The notes: generated from the letters alone by a model not told the origin. A stretch of 7,847 bases of DNA from Candidatus Coatesiibacteriota bacterium (GCA_003647755.1 QMNL01000061.1:1-7847); one strand, 5' to 3'; positions 1 through 6,695 are shown, counted from the first letter of the stretch. Numbers and translations are program-made.

Positions 1-24
1 CTCCCTGGAGGTCAGATCACGCAT
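1..24 (-). CDS. Possible start of a further leftward gene (partial, 8 codons; LuxR-type HTH?)
   Basis: An ATG at 22-24 on the minus strand opens a frame that stays open to the window edge and reads MRDLTSRE. A G-rich stretch (GGGGTGG) lies about 4 bases upstream, and the codon directly before the ATG is a stop, so this is the first possible start in that frame. The other two minus frames hit stops just downstream of here. The residues LTSRE resemble the opening of LuxR/GerE-type helix-turn-helix domains (consensus near LTxRExEVL), which would suit a regulator following a receiver-domain gene. Eight codons cannot prove a gene; this is a lead only. It is in a different frame from the response regulator ending at 102 and lies 77 bp beyond its stop. 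Confidence 0.17.
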
Positions 25-101
25 TCAGCCACCCCTTCAACCCCGGCCATATTCGGTGCCTCAAAATCTTTCTTTCGATGGTAGTGCCACGGAAATCGCT
101 C

Positions 102-479
102 TTATCCCTGCCGGGGCGGTAACATCTTCAAGATGTTCTGCACCTCTGATATGCGGAAAGGCTTGACCATCACGGAGTTCGCCCCGAAGTTCAACGCCTT
201 TTCGACCATCTCACGATTCCGAACACCCGTCATGATGACTATGATCACCTCAGGAGACGCTGATTTGATCTTCTTGATCGCCTCACACCCGTCCAGGACG
301 GGCATATACAGGTCCATGAAAACCACGTCGTATTTCTTGCGCTGGACCATCTCCAGGCCCTCTTGACCGTTGCGCGCCACGTCAACGTGGTACTTGGCTT
401 TCGGCAACGCATCAACAATCACGTCGCATACCGGCTGCTCGTCGTCAACTACAAGAACGTTAAATGCCTTCTGCCGCAT
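102..479 (-). CDS. Single-domain response regulator (CheY-like receiver)
   Basis: A stand-alone phospho-receiver domain of 125 residues with no output domain. The receiver signature is complete: acidic pair D12-D13 in VLVVDDE, phospho-acceptor D56 in VVFMDLYMP, switch threonine T84 in IMTG, and the conserved lysine K106 in VKPF. The protein stops soon after the last helix (ends near MLPPRQG), so it must act by protein-protein contact, as CheY and Spo0F do. The ATG at 479 has a GGAG Shine-Dalgarno seven bases upstream (complement of 487-490). It is the last complete gene of the leftward cluster, 55 bp after the tyrosine kinase gene, so probably co-transcribed with it. By inference it tunes the exopolysaccharide machinery or relays phosphate to another regulator. 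No histidine kinase is in the window, so its phosphodonor is unknown. The receiver call is firm; the target is not. Confidence 0.95.
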   Translation of the reverse strand: MRQKAFNVLVVDDEQPVCDVIVDALPKAKYHVDVARNGQEGLEMVQRKKYDVVFMDLYMPVLDGCEAIKKIKSASPEVIIVIMTGVRNREMVEKALNFGANSVMVKPFRISEVQNILKMLPPRQG

Positions 480-534
480 TTGAACTCTCCATCATTACGG
501 CCAAACGAAACACCTAAAGAAAGATTCGCACCGC

Positions 535-1542
535 TCACGCACGACTTGAACGTGAATACGCATAGACCTTGTAATATGGTTTGTGAATATCGACCTCGTT
601 GAGAACTGCCCCCAAAATATGACACCCTACGTTCTGAAGCATCTGCACCGCTAGCGACATCTGCTGCCTCGAAGTCCTCCCCGCCCTAATGACAAGGAAA
701 ACGCCTCCTACAATCGTGCCCAGCACAACCGCGTCCGTCAGCCCAATTATGGGCGGCGAGTCCACCAGGACGACGTCAAAGTCATTCGACAACATCGCCA
801 ACAGCTCTCGCACCGAGGAAGAGGACAGTATCTCGGCAGGATTGGGCGGAGTGGGCCCGCTGGGTAGAAAATGCAACCTCTCAAAGACGGTATGGCTGAT
901 GGCCAAATCCGGGTCCAAGCTGTCAAGGACTATGTTCGTAACGCCAAGGGAGTTGTCGATCCCCATGAACTCGTGAAGCACAGAGTGCCTGAGGTCCATA
1001 TCCACGAGTATCGTCTTCTTCCCAGCGTTGGCCAGCGCGATGCCCAGATTCGCGACAGTAGTGGACTTCCCCTCTTTTGGCGAGGGACTAGTTACAAGAA
1101 AACTATTTATGTTATCTTGCTTCATCTGGACAAGAAGATTAGTCCTCAGAGCCCTGTATGCCTCAACAGCGGGATCCTCGCTGGTGAACACATCGAGGCT
1201 GTCAATGAGCTGGCGCTCGTCAATTCCTTTGGCAAAACGTATCTTGTGCTTGCGACTCGTCTGAGCAAACAGCAACTGCTCCTCGGCAGAAGAAACGCCG
1301 GTCCCCTCCCTGATATCGACAGCGCAGCCGAGCTTCTCGAGCTCCTCCTTCGCTGCCTGGGCAGAGTCGAAGTTCATCCTCCGAAACGAAAACGGAGGAC
1401 TTTGGACAGCATGTTCGACCTCATCTAGCCTGGCTCCTTTGCAGAACTTGGATAGATTCTCGATGATCGCCTGCACATCTGCATCCGACGATATCTCGTT
1501 TACACAGACCATATATGACTTCTGCGGCTTATCTTCTTTCAT
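535..1542 (-). CDS. CpsD/CapB-type bacterial tyrosine autokinase with an unusual N-terminal domain
   Basis: A 335-residue cytoplasmic BY-kinase (MinD/ParA-like P-loop ATPase) of the exopolysaccharide type; such kinases autophosphorylate on a C-terminal tyrosine cluster and regulate polymerisation with a Wzz partner. The kinase domain starts near residue 118. Visible motifs: the EAYRALRTNL stretch (127-136) typical of the family; Walker A SPSPKEGKST (152-161); Walker A' ILVDMDLR (178-185, D181 and D183); Walker B VVLVDSPP (257-264, D261). The tail has a short tyrosine cluster, Y323, Y324, Y327 and Y329. Residues about 10-78 are not part of the usual kinase and resemble a ribosomal L7/L12 C-terminal domain (see findings). 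There are no membrane segments, so the Wzz partner must be the separate protein encoded just upstream, whose stop is 5 bp from this start. The ATG at 1542 has GGAG nine bases upstream (complement of 1552-1555), inside the end of the wzz-like gene, suggesting translational coupling. It resembles the tyrosine kinases of exosortase (PEP-CTERM) polysaccharide loci. Confidence 0.93.
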   Translation of the reverse strand: MKEDKPQKSYMVCVNEISSDADVQAIIENLSKFCKGARLDEVEHAVQSPPFSFRRMNFDSAQAAKEELEKLGCAVDIREGTGVSSAEEQLLFAQTSRKHKIRFAKGIDERQLIDSLDVFTSEDPAVEAYRALRTNLLVQMKQDNINSFLVTSPSPKEGKSTTVANLGIALANAGKKTILVDMDLRHSVLHEFMGIDNSLGVTNIVLDSLDPDLAISHTVFERLHFLPSGPTPPNPAEILSSSSVRELLAMLSNDFDVVLVDSPPIIGLTDAVVLGTIVGGVFLVIRAGRTSRQQMSLAVQMLQNVGCHILGAVLNEVDIHKPYYKVYAYSRSSRA

Positions 1543-1547
1543 TGCCT

Positions 1548-2993
1548 CTATCTCCGCACGCCCTTACTACGGGCTATCTGTGATCTGACATTCGCAAAAC
1601 TGAGAACTCGTTCCGTCCCCGACTCAAACCTGGGAATCACGCCAACAACCCAAAGCCCCAGGTGTCGCTCGATGTCCTCCGGGGTCTTGTAAGTCATTTC
1701 AAGATACTCCAGCAGAAACGCCAACCCCGTGCCCACTAAAAGCCCAATTATCGCTGCAACCAACAACTTGAGGCCCAGCTTCTGGGAGACCGGCGTCAGA
1801 GGGACAATCGCTGGCTCCACAATGCTTATTTTACGCCGGTTAACAGCGCTCTCCAGGGCGATCTTCTTCTGCCGCTCAGCCAACAGGTCGTAAAGGTCTT
1901 TTGAACTGGTTACTTCACGCTCGAGGATCGAGTATTGAAGCCCCAAGGTATTGAGTTTACGAACTTCCTCCTTGTAGTTCGCAAGTGCCTCAGCAAGCGA
2001 CTTTTCAGTCTTCTTCAGATTCTCAATCTTATTCCGCAGAGTCTTGATGATCTCCATCTCCTGGTTCTTCAACTGCGTCTTGAGCGATCTTATCTTCTCC
2101 TTCAAGTCCAATATAACAGGATGTTTCCGCCCATATACCCTCAGTTTCTCATTAAGCTCCATTTTCGTTTTATCAAGCTCTGACCTGAGATTCGCTATGC
2201 CAGATGAACCATAAGTCCCGAAAGCAGCCGTCGCAGCCACCGGCCCCAACTTCATCGCATCTTCCAGCGAGGAGAGCTCGAGCTCCGCATTCATCCTGTC
2301 CAGACGAGCCTGCAGCTGCGCATTTGACGTGGTCTGTATCTTGGACGCCAGCTCGTTCTTTCGCTCGTCCAGCCCAATAATGCCCTTCTCAAGTTTGAAA
2401 TCCTGGAACTTCTTCTCCGCCTTGTTCACGTCATCACGCATTTGGGCAAGCTGCTTGGCAAACCAGTCCAGCCAGCCCTTCGTCTCAGCAACCTCACGCT
2501 TGTGCGTCTGGTCAATGTAGGTCTGGGCGACCAGACTGGCAGCCTCGGCAACTTTGGCCGGCTCTGGCCCATCCACAGTAATTGTTGCCAACGCTGACTC
2601 ACCTGATTTAGAACCTTTAACCTTGCTGAACTCGACTTTAACCTTATTCTTGAATTGAGTGATTCGAGCCAACTTCTCGCTCTGTGACAGGTTCTCATAG
2701 TAAGGATCAAGCCTCTTGAGAACCGATTCCATAACGGGCCTGCTGAACAGAAGAATCTTCTCTATCTCAGGCTGGATCCCCACAGCCCGTGTCTCGGTCG
2801 CCCCGATCGGCCCACCGCCCTGCTCAATCAAGACCGTCACGCTCGCCTCATAAACAGGCTTTGCCCTCAGCAGGATTATCCCCGTGGGGACCACCACGAC
2901 AAGAACGGCAAGGATAATTATCCACAGCTTCTGCCGGACTACCGCGAGATATTGCTTAAGGTTGATCTCCTGATACTCTTCGCGTTCGGCCAT
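1548..2993 (-). CDS. Wzz/GumC-family polysaccharide chain-length determinant (co-polymerase)
   Basis: An inner-membrane polysaccharide co-polymerase of 481 residues. In order: a short cytoplasmic N-terminus with the Wzz-type start INLKQYLAVVRQKLW (10-24); first membrane helix about 24-42; a periplasmic Wzz head (about 45-165); long coiled coils about 170-245 and 265-375, broken by an Ala/Gly-rich stretch around 250-265; the YGRKHP motif (287-292) common in GumC-like proteins; a proline-rich motif VEPAIVPLTPVS (392-403); second membrane helix about 408-428; and a cytoplasmic tail. There is no fused kinase domain, unlike E. coli Wzc; the kinase is the next gene. I chose the ATG at 2993 because GGAG sits six bases upstream (complement of 3000-3003); an in-frame TTG at 3011 would add six residues but lacks a ribosome-binding site. 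It starts 21 bp after the OPX gene. Family is clear; the polymer it controls is unknown. Confidence 0.93.
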   Translation of the reverse strand: MAEREEYQEINLKQYLAVVRQKLWIIILAVLVVVVPTGIILLRAKPVYEASVTVLIEQGGGPIGATETRAVGIQPEIEKILLFSRPVMESVLKRLDPYYENLSQSEKLARITQFKNKVKVEFSKVKGSKSGESALATITVDGPEPAKVAEAASLVAQTYIDQTHKREVAETKGWLDWFAKQLAQMRDDVNKAEKKFQDFKLEKGIIGLDERKNELASKIQTTSNAQLQARLDRMNAELELSSLEDAMKLGPVAATAAFGTYGSSGIANLRSELDKTKMELNEKLRVYGRKHPVILDLKEKIRSLKTQLKNQEMEIIKTLRNKIENLKKTEKSLAEALANYKEEVRKLNTLGLQYSILEREVTSSKDLYDLLAERQKKIALESAVNRRKISIVEPAIVPLTPVSQKLGLKLLVAAIIGLLVGTGLAFLLEYLEMTYKTPEDIERHLGLWVVGVIPRFESGTERVLSFANVRSQIARSKGVRR

Positions 2994-2999
2994 TAACTT

Positions 3000-3003
3000 C
3001 TCC
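3000..3003 (-). promoter_or_regulatory. Ribosome-binding site that decides the chain-length gene start
   Basis: GGAG on the minus strand, six bases before the ATG at 2993. The upstream alternative, TTG at 3011, has only AT-rich sequence before it, so this site favours the shorter 481-residue protein. Confidence 0.6.
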
Positions 3004-3014
3004 AAACTCAAGCG

Positions 3015-4010
3015 CTAAAATATCGAGCGAGGAACATAGACAACATCCCCGGGCTGAAGCAGTAGGTCTGCGCTCTGGTCACCGCCCTCAATGATCAGAT
3101 TGATATTCACCTTCAACGTGATGACTTTCCCATTCCTCTTCCGCTTGACCTGAACGCGAGACTTGGCCGCACCCTCCGTGAAATTGCCGGCCTTGAGTAT
3201 CGCTCGGAGCACCGTCAGACCCTTCGAGTAAGTTATGATCCCCGGATTCTTCACCTGGCCAAAGACCAAAACGTTGCCCTCCTCGGAGCCGGAGAACTCC
3301 CTGGCGTGTTCACCCGACAACACGTAGATGATGTCCCCTGCCTCGACCGGGACGTTCAACTTGCCGCTCGTGTCGTTCATCAAGTCGAGAAGGTTGCAGG
3401 TCCAGCGGTGCGGACGCAGTCCCTTCTCACTTCTGCCTGAAGCAGGTGGCCTTATCAGAAACACCGTCTTGTTGAACCCGTTCACTGGCCCGCCAGCACG
3501 GATTATTACGTCTTTGAGAAGCTCTCTCTCTGCTTGAAGATAGTAGGTCCCCGCGCTGGCTATCTCGCCCACCAACGTAACCTTGTGGCTCTTGCGCGCC
3601 TTCAGCGTAACATAAACTTTGGGCGAGACCAGGTAGTCAACGCTAAGCAGCCTCTCCACCTTCTTAGAGAACTCAGTAACTGTGAGACCACTCGCTGTCA
3701 CCTCGTTTAGCATGGGAAGTATCACTGTCCCCTGAGCGGTGATCTTGACATCAACCGACTCCCGATAGCCCCCGTTACCGCTGATCACTACCGAAAGCTC
3801 GTCGTCAGGGCCAAGGATATAGACCTTGTCCGACAGCTCAGTGTGCAGCGGTGCCGCAACCATTGGCTGAGGAGCCGCAGAAGTCTGCCCCGGAGCCCTC
3901 GCCGCAGCAGGTGCAGTGACCAATGCACGCTCGTGACAGCCCAGAGCGACCAGCAAAATCACCAGACAAAAACTCAACAGGATAAACGCGGTCTTTCTAA
4001 TCAAAATCAA
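3015..4010 (-). CDS. Polysaccharide export (OPX/Wza-like) outer-membrane lipoprotein
   Basis: A 331-residue periplasmic/outer-membrane export protein. The N-terminus is a lipoprotein signal: basic RK at 5-6, hydrophobic stretch 8-23, lipobox VALGC with the acylated cysteine at C25, then an Ala/Pro-rich linker to about 60. The polysaccharide export domain follows (about 63-137, starting KVYILGPDDELSVVI), then two SLBB/beta-grasp domains, about 143-230 (VTLVGEIASAGTYYL) and 246-329 (VLVFGQVKNPGIITY to GDVVYVP). The protein ends at VPRSIF immediately after the second SLBB domain, so it lacks the C-terminal amphipathic helix with which E. coli Wza crosses the outer membrane. The start is TTG at 4010 with a weak ribosome-binding site; a stop lies directly upstream in frame, and the only later ATG (residue 50) would remove the signal peptide. 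A second TTG at 4004 is equally possible. It lies 25 bp after the beta-barrel gene, its likely outer-membrane partner. Confidence 0.93.
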   Translation of the reverse strand: MILIRKTAFILLSFCLVILLVALGCHERALVTAPAAARAPGQTSAAPQPMVAAPLHTELSDKVYILGPDDELSVVISGNGGYRESVDVKITAQGTVILPMLNEVTASGLTVTEFSKKVERLLSVDYLVSPKVYVTLKARKSHKVTLVGEIASAGTYYLQAERELLKDVIIRAGGPVNGFNKTVFLIRPPASGRSEKGLRPHRWTCNLLDLMNDTSGKLNVPVEAGDIIYVLSGEHAREFSGSEEGNVLVFGQVKNPGIITYSKGLTVLRAILKAGNFTEGAAKSRVQVKRKRNGKVITLKVNINLIIEGGDQSADLLLQPGDVVYVPRSIF

Positions 4011-4035
4011 CTACATCCATCAAACAAAAATTAAC

Positions 4036-5235
4036 TCATTTCGGGGAAGAATACTCGACGTAAACTGAAGCCTCCACCACGTGCTCATCATACTCATATG
4101 TTTCTATTGTCGAGTCAACTTTTGAAAAAGTATAGCCTCCCCTTATCGACAGCCACTTGAACAGTCGATAGCCAAGCTGGGCCGATGCCCGATAGGCATA
4201 ATCCGTCCGATCTTCTTCCTCCTCGTACCTCCGGCGCCGGACCTCCCCGTTGAACATCGCCTCGATCCGGCCAAGAAACAGCTGTCGGACTGACGCCTCA
4301 ACGCTTGTGTTCTTGTAGAAAGCCCCCGTTGCCTGGTCGCTCGGCAGATAGCTGGCGCTGCCTGTGATTGCAGCGTGGGTGTTTTCCCCAAGGTCCCTCG
4401 CGATGCTCAGAAGCCCATTAAAGCCTGTTCTGCCGTTCCTGAGGCTACCCGAGTTGCTACGGCTTTTGAACTTCGTCGTCTCGAACCCTCCCTCACCCCT
4501 GATGGTAGTCTCAATTCCGGCGAGCGTGGTCTGCACATAAACTCTTGCCGAGTAATCGTAGCGATCTGTTTGCTCTTCTGTCTTGTAATCCACAAGGCCC
4601 CAGTCGCCCGTGACCCCGATCTCAGTTCGCACCCCCAGCCTATAACCGACACTGGCGGTGGCCGAGTTGTCCTCTCTGTTACTGCGCTTGTCAGCTTCGG
4701 TGCGGTATGCGATGTTGTTCGACCTGTGCCCCAACGTGAGAACCAGCCTCGATCCGGGCGTATATCGCAGCGTCTCATTTGTGGAGTTCTCCGTATATCG
4801 CCTCTGGAGGCTCGGAACATCAGAGCGCGATTCTGTGCCCACCACGGAGTCGGCCACGCGGTCAGACAATGCGAGCGACAGCTTGTCCGTGAAATAGAGC
4901 GTGCCCGCCAGCTCGCCCTGGTGGCTTTTGAGGGAGTAGTGCCTGCGCCCTGAGGGGTAATAGACTTTGTAGTTGGGCCTGTAGTTCAGGCTGAAGCTCC
5001 CGAAGTCCGATCTGTAGATGAGATTCAAGGACGGAGAGTATTCCACCACGTAGGAGTCTTGGACGTAGTCCTTGCTCTCCTTCTCACTCTGGCTGAAAAG
5101 CCACGGGTTCCGCTCATACATCCCCGTTATCTCGAGGCTCGTCTTGAAGGATAACGGTTTCTGAGCAAAAGACGCCGTAAACAAAACAAGGGACAGCGAT
5201 GCCGCCCCAGCAAATACTACTGCCTTGAAGTTCAT
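4036..5235 (-). CDS. Outer-membrane beta-barrel protein of the exopolysaccharide locus
   Basis: A 399-residue predicted beta-barrel. Residues 1-24 form a signal peptide (K4, hydrophobic 5-21, cleavage likely after SFA at 22-24). The mature part is a long series of alternating polar/aromatic strands such as SFSLNYRPNYKVYY, LSLALSDRVADS and WLSIRGGYTFSKV, with charged, turn-rich linkers and no soluble domain. This pattern and the position fit the putative beta-barrel porin 2 family (BBP2_2) and the barrels of exosortase/PEP-CTERM polysaccharide loci; I assign this from pattern, not from a search. The ATG at 5235 has GGAG five bases upstream (complement of 5241-5244) and places the signal peptide at the start; an upstream in-frame TTG at 5331 would bury it behind 32 polar residues. 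First gene of the tight cluster, 25 bp before the OPX gene. Likely role: outer-membrane pore for polymer exit. The last residues (VEYSSPK) lack the classic terminal phenylalanine. Confidence 0.85.
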   Translation of the reverse strand: MNFKAVVFAGAASLSLVLFTASFAQKPLSFKTSLEITGMYERNPWLFSQSEKESKDYVQDSYVVEYSPSLNLIYRSDFGSFSLNYRPNYKVYYPSGRRHYSLKSHQGELAGTLYFTDKLSLALSDRVADSVVGTESRSDVPSLQRRYTENSTNETLRYTPGSRLVLTLGHRSNNIAYRTEADKRSNREDNSATASVGYRLGVRTEIGVTGDWGLVDYKTEEQTDRYDYSARVYVQTTLAGIETTIRGEGGFETTKFKSRSNSGSLRNGRTGFNGLLSIARDLGENTHAAITGSASYLPSDQATGAFYKNTSVEASVRQLFLGRIEAMFNGEVRRRRYEEEEDRTDYAYRASAQLGYRLFKWLSIRGGYTFSKVDSTIETYEYDEHVVEASVYVEYSSPK

Positions 5236-5486
5236 GCTTGCTCCACGTCTCGATGAATGCCCACTTGCCAGAGAACTCTCAATCTGTCGTCCGTCAGACC
5301 TTAGTGCCAATGACACCCGCTCGATCGCCAATGAACTGAAACATAGATCGTAAGGTCTCTCCGCCGGTTCTGCAAGGTTGTTGAGCGGGTTGGGCCGATG
5401 TGGCGCCTCGACCTCTCCTCAGGACAGAGCGCGACAGGTCATCCCTCAAGCCCGAGGAGCAACCTGCCCAGCAGATCCGCAACCGA
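5236..5486. other. Intergenic gap before the export cluster, candidate promoter region
   Basis: These 251 bp separate the upstream response regulator from the beta-barrel gene and form the largest gap in the leftward series, so the export cluster may have its own promoter here. Frames crossing it have no recognisable protein, and no convincing intrinsic terminator (GC stem plus T run) follows the regulator. It holds the weak promoter at 5347-5375, an 8-bp direct repeat at 5306-5313 and 5327-5334, and two copies of CCTCGGG (minus strand) near 5451 and 5492, the second inside the end of the regulator gene. Confidence 0.5.
5347..5375 (-). promoter_or_regulatory. Candidate sigma-70-type promoter for the export cluster (weak)
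   Basis: On the minus strand, TTGCAG (complement of 5370-5375) is followed after 17 bp by TACGAT (complement of 5347-5352). The -35 matches the consensus at three of six positions and the -10 at four of six. The spacing is ideal and the position, about 110 bp before the beta-barrel start, is reasonable, but matches of this strength also arise by chance. Confidence 0.22.
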
Positions 5487-6440
5487 TTATTCCCGAGGTT
5501 TGCTCTTGTCGGGCAGCCGCCTCTGTTCCTCGGGCGTGAAGGAGTAGCTGCGAGACGAGAATACAAGCCCCGCGTTAGCCTCAGCGCCCTTTGCAATGAG
5601 GATGCCTCTTGACCTCAAGCTGTTGCTGAGACGCTGGACCACATGTTCCGCCATATCCTCGCTGGCCTCGGGTAGGAGCAACAAGACAGAGGGGTGTTGA
5701 AAGGTGATGAGGTCCGAACTCCTCATGTTCGGCCGAATAATGCGCAGGATCATCTTGATCAACTCGGCGTCCTGCGTAATTCCGAACTCTGCCCGTGCTT
5801 GAGCGAGGTCGCCAAGGTTGATCTTTATCATTGAGACAGACCTGTTATACCTCATCGCCCTGTCGAGCTCCTCCTTCACTCGCACTGCGAAGTAGGCCGC
5901 GGTCTGGCAGCCATACTCCATGTCCAAGGCCGGCGATGTGAGGTCCGCCTCGTCCCACACTTTGCCCAGAAAAGCACGAACATCTCGCGCCACCATGTCT
6001 CGACCGACACCGGCTGCCTCCAATGGTGCCTCAGCTTCTGCGGTCTTGAGCTCCTGCTTGGCTAACGTCTCCTCTCTGACCTTGAGGCCCATGTCGATTA
6101 GAGAAAGCAGCTCCCTGTAGGAATAAGGTTTCTTTAAGAGCGCATCGAATACGTCCCCCGGATAATGCTCCCTCAACGCATAGGGACTGCTGCCCGTAAC
6201 CAGGATGCAATAGGCATTGAGGCCGAGGGATTTGACCTGCGTGATCAGGTCAACGCCGTTCATCACGGGCATCGAGAAGTCGGTCAACAGCAGGTCGCAC
6301 TCGTTCTCCTTCAGGAACGCGAGCGCCTGCGTGGGCGAGACAAAAGTCTTGATGTCGCACTCCGATCTCTCGAGGCGCAGAATATCCGCAGTAAGATCGA
6401 GCATGGTTTCGTTGTCGTCAACACAAACTATCAGGACCAT
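5487..6440 (-). CDS. Response regulator with receiver domain and degenerate GGDEF-like domain
   Basis: A 317-residue two-domain regulator. The receiver (about 1-120) is intact: D8-D9, phospho-acceptor D54 in LLTDFSMP, T82 in LVTG and K104 in LKKPY. A charged, Ala/Glu-rich linker (about 121-180) leads to a C-terminal region (about 184-295) with the outline of a diguanylate cyclase domain: EELDRAMRYNRSVSMIKIN where cyclases have an RA.R..R.LSLLLID-like strand, then RSSD (240-243), then LLLLPEASEDMAEHVVQRL where cyclases read llP.t....A...a..l. The GGDEF signature is replaced by QHPSV (248-252) and the metal-binding aspartates are absent, so cyclase activity is very unlikely; RSSD sits where the c-di-GMP-binding I-site RxxD lies. 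The start is uncertain: the ATG at 6440 gives a normal receiver N-terminus but a poor ribosome-binding site; an in-frame TTG at 6461 adds seven residues. It lies 251 bp upstream of the export cluster in the same direction and probably regulates it. Confidence 0.88.
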   Translation of the reverse strand: MVLIVCVDDNETMLDLTADILRLERSECDIKTFVSPTQALAFLKENECDLLLTDFSMPVMNGVDLITQVKSLGLNAYCILVTGSSPYALREHYPGDVFDALLKKPYSYRELLSLIDMGLKVREETLAKQELKTAEAEAPLEAAGVGRDMVARDVRAFLGKVWDEADLTSPALDMEYGCQTAAYFAVRVKEELDRAMRYNRSVSMIKINLGDLAQARAEFGITQDAELIKMILRIIRPNMRSSDLITFQHPSVLLLLPEASEDMAEHVVQRLSNSLRSRGILIAKGAEANAGLVFSSRSYSFTPEEQRRLPDKSKPRE

Positions 6441-6684
6441 CTTTCTACCGACTTCATCCAATCAATTGACTGAAAATCCTTCTGCTCACTTCAATCCTGG
6501 GCCCGGGCCGGCACAAACTCACAAAGAGCTTCATGCGCCGGGCGGATCGCAGAGATGACAAGGCGGCTCCTTCTCTCAACAGCCCCGCTCCACAATTTGC
6601 CCGCCTCATGTAAGAGAATATGTCTCAAATCTGCCGCAAGTGTCAAGCTCACCCTAAAAACATCCATCTGGAGGCGTGGGCTCG

Positions 6685-6695
6685 GGGACAGTCCC
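6685..6695. repeat. Inverted repeat GGGAC-A-GTCCC
   Basis: A perfect 5-1-5 inverted repeat in non-coding DNA. It occurs once in the window. The core resembles short palindromic elements that are dispersed in some bacterial genomes, but dispersal cannot be shown from one copy; it could equally be a protein-binding site. Confidence 0.35.

Noticed and set aside
871..1428. 185-codon open frame on the plus strand
   Set aside because: Antisense to the tyrosine kinase gene, whose Walker motifs are unambiguous; the plus-strand product has no recognisable domain.
535..3011. Split or frameshifted Wzc (Wzz plus kinase fusion broken in two)
   Set aside because: Both proteins are complete, each with its own start and ribosome-binding site, and the kinase has its own extra N-terminal domain; separate genes are normal for many such loci.
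4375..4953. 192-codon open frame on the plus strand
   Set aside because: It lies entirely inside the beta-barrel gene on the opposite strand, its product is Arg/Pro/Cys-rich with no family likeness, and the minus-strand reading has a signal peptide and barrel pattern.
5294..5309. TGGCAC on the minus strand as a sigma-54 -24 element
   Set aside because: The matching -12 TTGC is missing at the required spacing (the sequence there is TCTG), so a sigma-54 promoter is not supported.
5236..5331. 32-residue N-terminal extension of the beta-barrel protein from a TTG at 5331
   Set aside because: It would bury the signal peptide behind polar residues; the ATG at 5235 has GGAG at good spacing.
6500..6509. 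Perfect palindrome GGCCCGGGCC as part of a terminator or operator
   Set aside because: No T run on either side and no gene ends nearby; GC-rich 10-bp palindromes of this kind occur by chance.
6454..6534. 26-codon minus-strand frame (begins MKLFVSLCR) overlapping the start region of the upstream regulator
   Set aside because: Could be an upstream leader peptide, but the start has no clear ribosome-binding site and the sequence is unremarkable; too short to support.
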